Assembly: GCA_034669965.1 (NCBI GenBank)
Contig: JAXMOK010000014.1
Span: 1 to 64,000, forward strand
Reading direction: 5' to 3'
Length of the DNA stretch: 64,000 nt
From: HXMU1420-13 sp034669965
GTDB lineage: Bacteria > Bacteroidota > Rhodothermia > Balneolales > Balneolaceae
Within the stretch, counting starts at the first letter, position 1, and each line of letters opens with the position of its first letter. The notes below the pieces were generated by a model that saw only the letters and a list, made by a program, of their open reading frames with translations, did no database searches and was not told where the DNA came from. The position numbers were made by a program, and so were the translations under genes. Positions 1 through 7,646 of this stretch are shown piece by piece.

Positions 1-59
1 TAGCTGCGGGTAACCACATCCAATTTAAATTCTTTAGTAAATACGCGACGTTGATTCAT
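1..59 (-). CDS. IS3-type transposase OrfA, N-terminal fragment (runs off the window)
   Basis: The minus strand opens with ATG at 57-59 and reads MNQRRVFTKEFKLDVVTRS before the window ends. This is the typical start of IS3-family OrfA proteins, which begin with a short basic stretch and an F-(S/T)-KEFK motif leading into a helix-turn-helix. OrfA binds the terminal repeats and is normally fused to the DDE transposase OrfB by programmed frameshifting. Only 19 codons are visible, so intactness cannot be judged. Confidence 0.6.
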   Translation of the reverse strand, partial: MNQRRVFTKEFKLDVVTRS

Positions 60-124
60 AGTTCTTTTGAATTACAGCAGCTAATATACCTTAACTCACT
101 GTCTACTAAAATGTAGTAAGCCCA
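1..124 (-). mobile_element. Partial IS3-family insertion sequence, left end
   Basis: Only one end of the element lies in the window. It holds the first codons of an OrfA-type transposase, and then about 65 bp of untranslated DNA. Read on the minus strand, a TG-initiated stretch runs inward from about position 124 and includes ATTTTAGTAGACAG, which resembles the terminal inverted repeat of IS3-group elements. No target duplication can be tested because the other end is missing, so the outer boundary at 124 is an estimate. Confidence 0.5.
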
Positions 125-132
125 AAGTGACA

Positions 133-164
133 AAGGCACTAAGGCACTAAGGCACTAAGGCACT
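133..164. repeat. Tandem repeat, 4 x 8 bp AAGGCACT
   Basis: Four perfect head-to-tail copies of AAGGCACT lie just outside the presumed IS end. The surrounding bases (CAAAGTGACAAAGG and GTTACAAAGCGACA) look like decayed versions of the same theme. There is no coding potential. Slippage at such a repeat would make it variable between strains. Confidence 0.8.
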
Positions 165-630
165 AAGTTACAAAGCGACATAGTTACGCAAGTGTTCAGT
201 TAAGTTCATTTTTATCCATTAAAATCATCCTGCTGATCCTTCTCCCCGAGCCGGCAGCTCAGAATAACTTGCATTAATTCGATCCAGCTTGAATCCCAGT
301 AAAAAAGTCTCCTCTGAATACCGACTTCAAAAAAGGGCCTTAGAATTATTGGCGGAAACAGAGAGTAGATACTCGAAGCGTCCGCTAGCGGAGAATAATT
401 CCACACAGGCTGGTACTTAACTAACCTTTTCGATAGAACGAAGACCATTGGAATTATTCAGCGAGAGGATCACGAACCCGCCAAGAATTCGTAGCCTAGA
501 TCTTTTTGCCATTGGCATCTTCCAAAGGAATCCCTATGGGGCCTACGGGAGGTACTTTTGCATCATGGCAAAAGTACGTGGAAAAGCCAATATATAGATC
601 TATATGAGACCTAAACGAATAGAAGCTGGA

Positions 631-687
631 GCCTGCCTTTGCCGGCAGGCAGGCTTCCGGAATGCGTTGCCCAAGCTGGAGCTTGGG
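631..687. repeat. Two adjacent hairpin repeats
   Basis: The first hairpin has 7-bp arms GCCTGCC/GGCAGGC around TTTGCC. The second is the 18-bp element CCCAAGCT-GG-AGCTTGGG at 670-687. The second type is found scattered in the intergenic DNA of many bacteria and produces the spurious VPKLQLG peptide when translated. Confidence 0.6.
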
Positions 688-751
688 AACGAGGGGAACT
701 ATCACATATCGTCACCGAGGGCTTGATCCGAGGTCTCCATTGTAACTCGAG

Positions 752-772
752 ATGCCGGATCAAGTCCGGCAT
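752..772. repeat. Hairpin repeat ATGCCGGA / TCCGGCAT
   Basis: Perfect 8-bp arms flank TCAAG. The unit sits 57 bp beyond the rsmE stop codon. It could act as a transcript 3' end for rsmE, but it lacks a clear T-run, so I treat it as an intergenic repeat. Confidence 0.55.
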
Positions 773-828
773 GACTAGTTGACCGCATACCCAACGTGTA
801 CTATGGAAAAGAGGGAAAAAAGTAAAAT

Positions 829-1527
829 TCAAGCGGTAAATAAAAACTGAGAAAGGAGCGCCGTAACCGCCGTTTCGGCGCGTAAACGGTGCGGCCCTAA
901 GGAAACGATCCGACCACCTGCATTAGCTACGGTTTCAACTTCCGTCTCAGAAAAGCCTCCTTCCGGTCCAACCAACAATAACGCATCTTTTGAAATGCTG
1001 AAGTCGTTAAAGCTTAGCTCTTCTTTTTCGTGCGCCATTATTACTTCATGATCGGCAAAATGCAGCAACACATTGTTGATGGACTCCTTGGTAATTACTT
1101 CGGGCATAAACCAACGTCCACTTTGTTTAAACGCACTTTGCACAATAGCATCCACCCTGTCGTTGTTGATGCGTGTTCGTTCGCTGTGATCGGCATCGAA
1201 CAAACAAATGGTTGTAGCTCCCAGCTCAACCGCTTTTTCGATGGCAAACTCAAATCGATCTCTCTTTTTGATGACCCCGAAGCCAAGTACTTTCTTTAGT
1301 TCTGGTGCCGGTTGTTCTTCTACATCGGTGATGGATATCGAAACAAATTGCTTACTTACAGTGGTGATTTCACCTGTAGCTTTGCACCCTGAACCATTTG
1401 CCAGAAAAACGATATCACCCGCTTTTTTCCGAAGAACTCGTGCTGCATGTTTGGCTTCTTGCCCTTCCAGCTGAACATGCGAGGAACTGCATAAATCGGG
1501 ATCGGGATAGTAAAAGAGTGTATCCAA
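829..1527 (-). CDS. rsmE: 16S rRNA (uracil1498-N3)-methyltransferase RsmE
   Basis: RsmE methylates N3 of U1498 in 16S rRNA, using S-adenosylmethionine on the assembled 30S subunit. The protein starts with a small beta-barrel (LFYYPDPD onward, with the RVLRKKAGD loop). It continues into a SPOUT knot carrying GVIKKRDRFEFAIEKAVELG, LVGPEGGFSETE and LGPHRLRAETAV, all family hallmarks. The longest open frame begins at an ATG at 1584, but that adds 19 residues unlike the family and overlaps the upstream ferredoxin gene by 53 bp. A TTG at 1525-1527, 4 bp past that gene's stop, gives the expected start (M)DTLFYYPD, so I prefer it. Last gene of a dcd-bfd-rsmE unit. Confidence 0.9.
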   Translation of the reverse strand: MDTLFYYPDPDLCSSSHVQLEGQEAKHAARVLRKKAGDIVFLANGSGCKATGEITTVSKQFVSISITDVEEQPAPELKKVLGFGVIKKRDRFEFAIEKAVELGATTICLFDADHSERTRINNDRVDAIVQSAFKQSGRWFMPEVITKESINNVLLHFADHEVIMAHEKEELSFNDFSISKDALLLVGPEGGFSETEVETVANAGGRIVSLGPHRLRAETAVTALLSQFLFTA

Positions 1528-1531
1528 AATA

Positions 1532-1756
1532 TTAAGAAATTTGTTTTCGCCGGATATACGCACCGGGTTCAAATTCTGTCTCACCTGTTTCTAGCACCAT
1601 TTCAACGTAGGGCACGCACATGTGGCATTTAGTACTGCATATCTCTTTGGCCTGCAATTGTTTAATGTCTGTAATCTGATGCTCGTTTGCATATTCTTTG
1701 ATCTGTTCAAAACTAACTTTTTGACAAATACACCTGTTTACTTTAAAGCCACTCAT
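1532..1756 (-). CDS. Bfd-like [2Fe-2S]-binding small protein
   Basis: This is a 74-residue protein with cysteines at 9, 11, 44 and 47, that is CxC-x32-CxxC. The same spacing binds the [2Fe-2S] cluster in bacterioferritin-associated ferredoxin (Bfd) and in the BFD-like domains of nitrite reductase and NifU-type proteins. An extra cysteine is present at 40. It probably transfers electrons or iron-sulfur units in the cytoplasm; its partner is unknown. Its start overlaps the stop of the dCTP deaminase gene by 4 bp (ATGA), and its stop lies 4 bp before the preferred rsmE start, so the three genes look co-transcribed. Confidence 0.75.
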   Translation of the reverse strand: MSGFKVNRCICQKVSFEQIKEYANEHQITDIKQLQAKEICSTKCHMCVPYVEMVLETGETEFEPGAYIRRKQIS

Positions 1757-2970
1757 GACTGCTTAAAATGCTTTCCAAGCTTTAATCCCTGTCCTTGGTA
1801 ATTACTTTCGATATCGGTTCCGTAAATGAAAGCCGGAACTTCAGTATTTGGTTCGAACTGCATGCTAAACAACGTTTGTCCGTCTTCGATCATAAAAGGC
1901 ACGTCGTGGGATCGTACTTCCAATACAGCCCGTGCTCCTTTATCTGCTACCGATCCCCCAAATCCGGAATCAAAAAAACCGGCGTAATGTGTTCTCAGTT
2001 CTCCCGATCCGGTATCATAAGCCATCATTTCGCATGCAAGGTTTGCCGGTACTCGGATTCGCTCTTTGGAGGCAAAAATATAAAATGCTTCCGGTTCCAG
2101 AATGATGCGAGCATCTTTATTGGCATAAATCGGCTCCCAAAATTCATCCACCGGATAATGCCCAATGTTTTCAAGATCAATAAAATTACTATGCTTCTTT
2201 GCTTTGTAACCGATGATTTCACCGACTTCACCCTTCAGCTGAACGCTCATAAACAATCCTTGATTCACCTTGATCTGCTCCATATTCACCGGCTCGATCT
2301 TCTCATTGAACAATAAAGGATCGGTGTCGTGAATGCGTAATAAATCTTGATCAGATACCACTTCGAAGCCATGTCGAATACGAAGCTGATTTAATCGCTG
2401 ACCGGTTCGTACTTTTATCGAAAATGATTTCGGTACTACTTCCAGATACAAATTGCCCTGGTAACCCGGACTGATTTCCTCGAATCGATGCGAATAATCG
2501 GTGATCACACGCGTAAACACATCCAGGCGTCCGGTAGAACTTTTCGGGTTGGCCTTGGCGCTAAGGTTTTCCATAGCATGCAACTGCACATCTTCGCCAT
2601 TTGCCTGCCCGTTCGACAAGCCTTGATGTTGAATGGAATAATGTGATTTCGGCAATTTCAGGCTTTCCAATAATGGAATGATGTACACACAATTTTCCTC
2701 CAATACAGCACCATTACGAAGCGAAAACGAATACTGCTCCAGCTTTTCGATTTTCTCTTCTACGGTCTCATTTTCGGGAAGGAAACTGCAGCGCACCCTA
2801 TAAGCAGTTTCACCCAGTCTAAGATCTAGCGAATTCGGCTGAAATTGATTGTCTTTGATTGGATAATCAGGGTGAGAGTTCAAGATTCCCAAATCCCTCA
2901 GAATCTTTAATTTCTGAACCGGTAACACCCCTTTGGTGCGTAGATGAACAGCGTTGGAAGTATGCGACAT
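1753..2970 (-). CDS. dcd: 2'-deoxycytidine 5'-triphosphate deaminase (long DCD family)
   Basis: The protein converts dCTP to dUTP for thymidylate synthesis. At 405 residues it is about twice the length of the classic Dcd. It matches the long DCD family known mainly from Alphaproteobacteria, in which two dUTPase-like folds are fused. Markers are QPNSLDLRLGETAYRVR near residue 45, ANPKSSTGRLDVFTRVITD near 140, the RTGQRLNQLRIR segment near 190, and a C-terminal GARAVLEVRSHDVPFMIEDG that repeats the dUTPase motif logic. First gene of a unit with a Bfd-like ferredoxin and rsmE. No Shine-Dalgarno sequence is evident. The family assignment is firm; the activity is inferred. Confidence 0.85.
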   Translation of the reverse strand: MSHTSNAVHLRTKGVLPVQKLKILRDLGILNSHPDYPIKDNQFQPNSLDLRLGETAYRVRCSFLPENETVEEKIEKLEQYSFSLRNGAVLEENCVYIIPLLESLKLPKSHYSIQHQGLSNGQANGEDVQLHAMENLSAKANPKSSTGRLDVFTRVITDYSHRFEEISPGYQGNLYLEVVPKSFSIKVRTGQRLNQLRIRHGFEVVSDQDLLRIHDTDPLLFNEKIEPVNMEQIKVNQGLFMSVQLKGEVGEIIGYKAKKHSNFIDLENIGHYPVDEFWEPIYANKDARIILEPEAFYIFASKERIRVPANLACEMMAYDTGSGELRTHYAGFFDSGFGGSVADKGARAVLEVRSHDVPFMIEDGQTLFSMQFEPNTEVPAFIYGTDIESNYQGQGLKLGKHFKQS

Positions 2971-3098
2971 GTACTAATTTTTCGAATGAAGATAATTGGA
3001 GTAGAACGTAATTCCCAATCAACAATAAGGTACAAAATATGAAAGCCCAATTTTTATATAATCTATTAAATTACTACTGATTTAGTACTTTAAACGCC

Positions 3099-4427
3099 AT
3101 GAAAATTGCCCCCCCTTTCTTTCTGCTTTTATTTTTGATGACCTTTCTTGCTTGTTCCGAAACTAACCAACAAGATCAGGCATCAACCGAGCCCGAGGTT
3201 TTGATTATTTCTCGTGAACATTATGCCGATCAACTGCATGGCTTTTGGCTTGGACTATCCATCGCTAACTGGACCGGATTGGTAACAGAAATGGATAAAA
3301 TCGGGAATGTCGGTGAAATCAAAACCGGGGATTTTTACACGCGTGATGATTGGGGCAAACCCGATCAACCAAGTATTTGGGGCGAAGGCGTACCCAGTGA
3401 TCTTTCACCAACCATCGACTTTGTGTTTCGGAATGAGAACGAAATCTGGGGTGCTGATGACGACACCGATATCGAATATATGTATCAGCATTTGATGTTT
3501 ACGAACAACACTACCCAACTTACTCCTGAACAAATTCGTGACGGTTGGTTGAAGCATATAAAAGCCGAAGAGGAGAATTATCTCTGGGTTTCCAATCAGC
3601 GTGCGTTCGATTTGATGCGCGAAGGAATGCTGCCTCCTGATACCGGTAACCCTGAAAATAACGAGCATTTTGCGATGATCGATGCTCAACTAACGACCGA
3701 GATTTTCGGTCTATTTGCCCCCGGCAGACCCGACATAGCTCGAAACATCGCTGAACTTCCCATTCGAACTACCGCTCGGAACGAAGCTGAGCAAATAGCG
3801 CAGTTTTATGTAACTATGCACTCTTTGGCATCCCGCTTAGACTCTTCGAAATCCATGAAGCAAAACGTGCATTGGCTTGCTGAGGAAGCTCGAAAAGAGC
3901 TATCGGATGAATCTTATCCCGCTAACATGTACGACTTCGTGTGGCGGATGTATCAATCGGGTTTTGACTGGGAAACTACCCGAGATTCTGTGTACCAACG
4001 ATATCAGGTTGAACAAGCAGATGGATATGACATCACCTCGCAAAACTTATACTGCAACGGATGTTTTGCGGCGGGCATCAATTATGCGGCTAGTCTGATC
4101 AGTTTATTTTATGGCGAAGGCAATTACATCGAAACGGTGAAAATCGGAACTTTAGCAGGTTGGGATTCTGATAATCCCACGGCAACTTGGGGAGGATTAC
4201 TTGGATTTATCATCGGAAAAGAAGGCATCGAAGAACAATTTGGACGAACTTTTTCGAATCGCTTTAATATTCACCGGACACGGCAAAATTTCCCTAATAA
4301 TGGCATTGATACTTTTGAAAATATGGCGCTTAAAGGCATAACTGTTATCGATCGAATTGTTATAGAAGATATGCGTGGCCGCATTGATTTCGATGAAAAC
4401 GTTTGGATCATCCCTCTGAAAAAGTAA
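3099..4427 (+). CDS. ADP-ribosylglycohydrolase-family lipoprotein
   Basis: The protein has a signal peptide ending in the lipobox FLAC near residue 19, so it should be anchored in the envelope. The mature part carries ADP-ribosylglycohydrolase-fold markers: YADQLHGFWLGLSIAN at the start, the acidic WGADDDTDIEYMYQHL near 120, and a late GTLAGWDSDNPTATWGGLLG that corresponds to the metal-binding DxD region followed by the glycine-rich helix. Known relatives remove ADP-ribose from arginine or act on other ADP-ribosyl conjugates with Mg2+. The substrate of exported members is unknown, so the glycoside-hydrolase function is only inferred. It stands alone, followed by an inverted repeat and ppa. 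Confidence 0.75.
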   Translation: MKIAPPFFLLLFLMTFLACSETNQQDQASTEPEVLIISREHYADQLHGFWLGLSIANWTGLVTEMDKIGNVGEIKTGDFYTRDDWGKPDQPSIWGEGVPSDLSPTIDFVFRNENEIWGADDDTDIEYMYQHLMFTNNTTQLTPEQIRDGWLKHIKAEEENYLWVSNQRAFDLMREGMLPPDTGNPENNEHFAMIDAQLTTEIFGLFAPGRPDIARNIAELPIRTTARNEAEQIAQFYVTMHSLASRLDSSKSMKQNVHWLAEEARKELSDESYPANMYDFVWRMYQSGFDWETTRDSVYQRYQVEQADGYDITSQNLYCNGCFAAGINYAASLISLFYGEGNYIETVKIGTLAGWDSDNPTATWGGLLGFIIGKEGIEEQFGRTFSNRFNIHRTRQNFPNNGIDTFENMALKGITVIDRIVIEDMRGRIDFDENVWIIPLKK

Positions 4428-4451
4428 TTTTGTAATAAACTCATTACAAAA
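4428..4451. terminator. Possible stem-loop terminator between the lipoprotein gene and ppa
   Basis: Perfect 9-bp arms TTTTGTAAT and ATTACAAAA flank a 6-nt loop directly after the upstream stop codon. The stem is AT-only in part and is not followed by a T-run, so it may instead be a regulatory inverted repeat in front of ppa, whose ATG is 20 bp downstream. Confidence 0.4.
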
Positions 4452-4471
4452 CCTCACTCTAACTCAATATT

Positions 4472-5014
4472 ATGCGCACCTTTAATCCCTGGCATTCGGT
4501 TTCTACCGGTAAAAATGCTCCCGACGTTGTAAATGGTATCATCGAAATTCCCAAAGCATCACGGGCTAAATATGAACTTGATAAAGAATCCGGTATGCTA
4601 AAAATGGACCGGGTACTATACTCTTCGGTGTATTATCCGGCGAACTACGGATTTATACCACAAACTTACTGCGACGACAAAGATCCTCTCGATATATTAA
4701 TTCTTTCGCAGGTCACTGTAGTGCCAATGTGTATTGTCTCGGCTCGTGTGATTGGTGTAATGCGCATGGTTGACCATGGTGAAATGGATGATAAAATCAT
4801 TGCCATTGCCGAAAATGATATGAGTGTTGAACACATCGACGACATTTCAGAATTGCCGAATCATTTCATTCGCGAACTGCGAAGCTTTTTCGAAGACTAT
4901 AAAAAACTGGAGCATAAAGAAGTGATTGTCGAAGATTTTCAGAATGCTTCGGTTGCTCGCGAAATCGTACAACAAAGTATTGTTGATTACAAAGCGTTGT
5001 ACGCTGAAGAGTAA
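4472..5014 (+). CDS. ppa: Inorganic pyrophosphatase (family I)
   Basis: This cytoplasmic enzyme hydrolyses pyrophosphate to two phosphates and so pulls biosynthetic reactions forward. At 180 residues it is the normal family I length. Visible motifs are EIPKASRAKYELDK near residue 25, the substrate-site YPANYGFIPQTYC near 55, and the metal-binding signature DDKDPLDIL at 68-76. The acidic pair DHGEMDDK follows near 112. It lies between an ADP-ribosylglycohydrolase-like lipoprotein and a histidine kinase and is probably its own transcription unit. Confidence 0.95.
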   Translation: MRTFNPWHSVSTGKNAPDVVNGIIEIPKASRAKYELDKESGMLKMDRVLYSSVYYPANYGFIPQTYCDDKDPLDILILSQVTVVPMCIVSARVIGVMRMVDHGEMDDKIIAIAENDMSVEHIDDISELPNHFIRELRSFFEDYKKLEHKEVIVEDFQNASVAREIVQQSIVDYKALYAEE

Positions 5015-5172
5015 GATGATCTTGCATATCTTTAAAAAGCGGTGATTTTATATCCAATCTGTATTCCGGCTAGGTGAAATAGACTTATCTAGAATGAGCT
5101 AATGGTCGATAATACCTGTACGAACCTATCTAAAAATGGTCTACACGTTTAAAATAATCAGAGCTCAAGTTT

Positions 5173-5196
5173 ATTTGATTACCTGATTAATCAAAT
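5173..5196. promoter_or_regulatory. 24-bp inverted repeat upstream of the histidine kinase gene
   Basis: Perfect 9-bp arms ATTTGATTA and TAATCAAAT flank CCTGAT and end 23 bp before the likely ATG at 5220. Placement and symmetry suit a dimeric repressor or activator site. It may also fold as a weak mRNA hairpin. The nearest gene, ppa, ends 158 bp upstream, so it is more likely a control site than a terminator. Confidence 0.4.
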
Positions 5197-5219
5197 AGAT
5201 GCATACTTAAAGTTTGCGA

Positions 5220-5999
5220 ATGGAAGTACTTAAAAATTATGGTTTGAAAACCAATACGGCGAATACAAGAGAGGAGAAACTCGAAGAGCTTCTCAAATCA
5301 AAAACACAAGAATTAGATCAATTTGCACAGATTGTAGCTCACGATTTAAAAACCCCACTTTCCGGAATTGTAGCTATGGCAGAGCTATTCCGATTAGAGT
5401 ATACCGAGCAATTAGATGATCAGGCGAACGAGTGGATAACCATGATCTTAGATCGAACTCATAATCTGGCTGAAATGATCAACAGCGTTTACGATTTCTC
5501 TAAAGCTGGAAACGAAGACTCTACTATAGTAACTTTTAGCATTAAAGATTTGATGGCTGATTTAGTTAGTTCTTTATCGCTGCCCATTGCGTTATCTCTG
5601 GAAACTCCTAAACATTATCCGGTAATAACAGGCCGATATAAACAATTGAAACAAGTACTATATTATCTGTTAGATAACGCTATTAAATTTCATGATAAAT
5701 CTTCCGGTTCCATAAATTTATCTATACAAGATGATGGTGATTTTTTAACCATTTCTGTTACTGATGACGGTCCCGGAATTCCACTTCAATATCACGATCT
5801 AATTTTTGGAGTATTTAAGGTAGCCGACGAAGATCAACCTATAGATGGATCCGGCGTTGGCCTCACTATTGCTAAAAAAATTGTGGGAGTTAATGGTGGG
5901 CAAATTGGCTTGAGATCAGAATTTGGGGAAGGCTCAGAATTTTGGTTTACCTGGCCAAAAGATGCCCTTGAAATGGATAAATCATCATTAAATGTTTAA
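5220..5999 (+). CDS. Cytoplasmic sensor histidine kinase (HisKA-HATPase)
   Basis: A 259-residue kinase consisting of a short N-terminal coiled coil (EEKLEELLKSKTQELDQF), a HisKA dimerisation domain and a HATPase domain, with no membrane segment or recognisable sensor domain. The phospho-acceptor is in IVAHDLKTPLSG (His41 from the chosen start). The ATP-binding boxes are YYLLDNAIKFHD, DDGPGIP and GSGVGLTIAKKIV. A TTG at 5214 is also possible, but the ATG two codons later is more likely. It has no adjacent response regulator, so it is an orphan. Its end overlaps the convergent ppk2 gene by 4 bp. It is preceded by a 24-bp inverted repeat. Confidence 0.85.
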   Translation: MEVLKNYGLKTNTANTREEKLEELLKSKTQELDQFAQIVAHDLKTPLSGIVAMAELFRLEYTEQLDDQANEWITMILDRTHNLAEMINSVYDFSKAGNEDSTIVTFSIKDLMADLVSSLSLPIALSLETPKHYPVITGRYKQLKQVLYYLLDNAIKFHDKSSGSINLSIQDDGDFLTISVTDDGPGIPLQYHDLIFGVFKVADEDQPIDGSGVGLTIAKKIVGVNGGQIGLRSEFGEGSEFWFTWPKDALEMDKSSLNV

Positions 6000-6823
6000 C
6001 TCCTTTCCGCATCGATAGGATTTTCCCCGAAAATTGCCGGTACCCAATTCATTGATTCAATAGGCGGGCGTTGATAGCTTGGATCTTTTACCGAAGGTGG
6101 CAATTCTACCGGTTCGGGGGTTAAATTTTCGTAAGGAATTTGACTCAATAAATGGGTGATACAATTAAGGCGAGCATGGCGCTTAATATCAGCATTAACC
6201 ACATACCACGGCGACATTTCCGTATCAGTGTGCTTAAACATCTCATCTTTGGCTTTCGAATATTGTACCCATCGGCTTCGTGATTCCAAATCCATTGGAC
6301 TCAATTTCCAGCGTTTCAGGGGGTCTTGGTTCCGTGCTTTAAACCTACGATCTTGTTCGCGATCGGATATCGAAAACCAATACTTAAGCACGATAATCCC
6401 ATCTCGAATCAACATGTTTTCGAAATCCGGGCATGTACGCATAAACTCTGAGTACTCCGAATCCGAACAAAAGCCCATCACCTTTTCAACACCGGCACGG
6501 TTATACCAACTGCGATCGAATAACACCATCTCCCCAGCTGCTGGTAAATGCTTTATATAGCGCTGAAAATACCACTGCGTACGTTCTGTCTCGGTTGGCT
6601 TTTGCAGGGCAACTACTCGTACTATTCTCGGGCTCACTACTTCTGTAATCCGTTTAATTACGCCCCCTTTTCCTGCGGCATCTCTACCTTCAAAAATTAC
6701 TGCAACCCGCAGGCCTTTCTCTTTAATCCAATATTGTAGTTTTATCAATTCGCGATGCAGTTTTTCTAACTCTTCTTCGTAAATATCTTTGCTTAAGCGA
6801 CCTTTTTTATCGTACATATTCAT
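5996..6823 (-). CDS. ppk2: Polyphosphate kinase 2
   Basis: PPK2 enzymes transfer phosphate between polyphosphate and nucleotides, most class I members making ATP or GTP from the diphosphates. The P-loop kinase fold is clear: Walker A GRDAAGKGG at 46-54, lid-type segment PTETERTQWYFQRYIKHLP, and Walker B VLFDRSWYNRAGVE with Asp103 and Arg104. The C-terminal part RRFKARNQDPLKRWKLSPMD is characteristic. At 275 residues it is a single-domain enzyme; I infer class I from its length and motifs. It faces the histidine kinase gene tail to tail. Confidence 0.92.
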   Translation of the reverse strand: MNMYDKKGRLSKDIYEEELEKLHRELIKLQYWIKEKGLRVAVIFEGRDAAGKGGVIKRITEVVSPRIVRVVALQKPTETERTQWYFQRYIKHLPAAGEMVLFDRSWYNRAGVEKVMGFCSDSEYSEFMRTCPDFENMLIRDGIIVLKYWFSISDREQDRRFKARNQDPLKRWKLSPMDLESRSRWVQYSKAKDEMFKHTDTEMSPWYVVNADIKRHARLNCITHLLSQIPYENLTPEPVELPPSVKDPSYQRPPIESMNWVPAIFGENPIDAERS

Positions 6824-6938
6824 CGTGGATAATTCTACTTTTGTCGTATTTATTGCTTTGCAAAAGGTAAAACTTTCAACAGTGAATGCAACTCTACTTT
6901 TCCTTCAATAAACCACCTCAACTAACACGAAAAACCCG

Positions 6939-6946
6939 TAACTTTG
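6939..6946 (+). promoter_or_regulatory. Possible Bacteroidota-type -7 element TAACTTTG
   Basis: TAACTTTG matches the TAnnTTTG -7 element of Bacteroidota housekeeping promoters and lies 7 bp before the ATG of the pseudouridine synthase gene. This would imply an almost leaderless transcript. No clear TTG -33 element is seen at the usual distance, so this is tentative. Confidence 0.3.
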
Positions 6947-6953
6947 CTTTTCT

Positions 6954-7646
6954 ATGAAAAGCACTCGCACACACCCCGATATTCCCATTATTTTCGAAGA
7001 TAATCACTTGCTGGTAATTGATAAACCTGCCGGAATTTTATCTCAAGAAGACCATACAAACGATCCCGATGTACTTACCCTTTGTAAAAAATACATCAAG
7101 AAAAAATACAACAAACCGGGTGATGTATGGTTGGGATTGGTTCATCGTCTCGATCGACCGGTTAGTGGAGTGATGGTGCTTGCTAAAACATCGAAAGCAG
7201 CGTCCCGATTATCCGAACAAATTCGTAATCATAGCTTAAAAAAAATATACTGGGCTCTTGTTTACGGGATGACGCCCGAATCTGGAACGTTGGTTCATTA
7301 TATCGAAAAGGATTCAAGAACCAATACCGTTAAAGCTTATCAATCAAAACGGGGTAGTGCAAAAAAAGCGGAGCTAAGTTTTGAGACGATCAAGCAAAGT
7401 GCCCACTACAGTGTGGTTGAAGTTAATTTAAAAACCGGACGTCCTCATCAAATTCGTGTACAAATGCAGAAAATTGGGCATGCGATTTGGGGTGATTACA
7501 AATATGCCGAAGAAGACACCGGGCCGGGCAAAGAACTTGCGTTACGTGCGGTTCACATGGAGATAGAGCATCCTACGTTAAAAAAGAAAATGGTGTTTAA
7601 AGCGCCAAAGCCAAGAACGCAACCTTGGGATAATTTCGAATACTAA
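6954..7646 (+). CDS. RluA-family RNA pseudouridine synthase
   Basis: The enzyme isomerises uridine to pseudouridine in rRNA or tRNA. It has the RluA-type catalytic motif GLVHRLDRPVSGVMVLAKT with the nucleophilic Asp67, the early motif LLVIDKPAGILSQ, and the late GRPHQIRVQMQKIGHAIWGD. At 230 residues it lacks the N-terminal S4 domain of RluC/RluD, which is common for the short members of this group. The target base cannot be told from sequence. The stop overlaps the start of the methyltransferase gene by one base, so the two are translationally coupled. Confidence 0.9.
   Translation: MKSTRTHPDIPIIFEDNHLLVIDKPAGILSQEDHTNDPDVLTLCKKYIKKKYNKPGDVWLGLVHRLDRPVSGVMVLAKTSKAASRLSEQIRNHSLKKIYWALVYGMTPESGTLVHYIEKDSRTNTVKAYQSKRGSAKKAELSFETIKQSAHYSVVEVNLKTGRPHQIRVQMQKIGHAIWGDYKYAEEDTGPGKELALRAVHMEIEHPTLKKKMVFKAPKPRTQPWDNFEY

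Larger units (their letters stand above)
165..828. other. Gene-free stretch built of short hairpin repeats
   Basis: No convincing gene is present. The open frames here translate into peptides containing VPKLQLG and MPDLIRHLE, strings that typically arise from intergenic repeats and not from proteins. Visible structures are a 12-bp palindrome TCCGCTAGCGGA at 381-392, a hairpin at 631-650 (GCCTGCC/GGCAGGC), CCCAAGCT-GG-AGCTTGGG at 670-687, and ATGCCGGA-5 nt-TCCGGCAT at 752-772. The stretch is probably a pile-up of non-autonomous repeats between the IS and rsmE. Confidence 0.6.

Noticed and set aside
133..164. Possible CRISPR array
   Set aside because: Units are 8 bp and contiguous, with no spacers and no cas genes.
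212..448. Open frame of 78 codons on the minus strand
   Set aside because: No start context, no recognisable protein features, and it lies in repeat-rich intergenic DNA.
496..832. Two minus-strand frames with VPKLQLG and MPDLIRHLE peptides
   Set aside because: Both peptides are typical translations of intergenic hairpin repeats.
1795..2316. 173-codon frame opposite the dCTP deaminase gene
   Set aside because: Shadow frame; the minus-strand protein is clearly family-conserved over the same bases.
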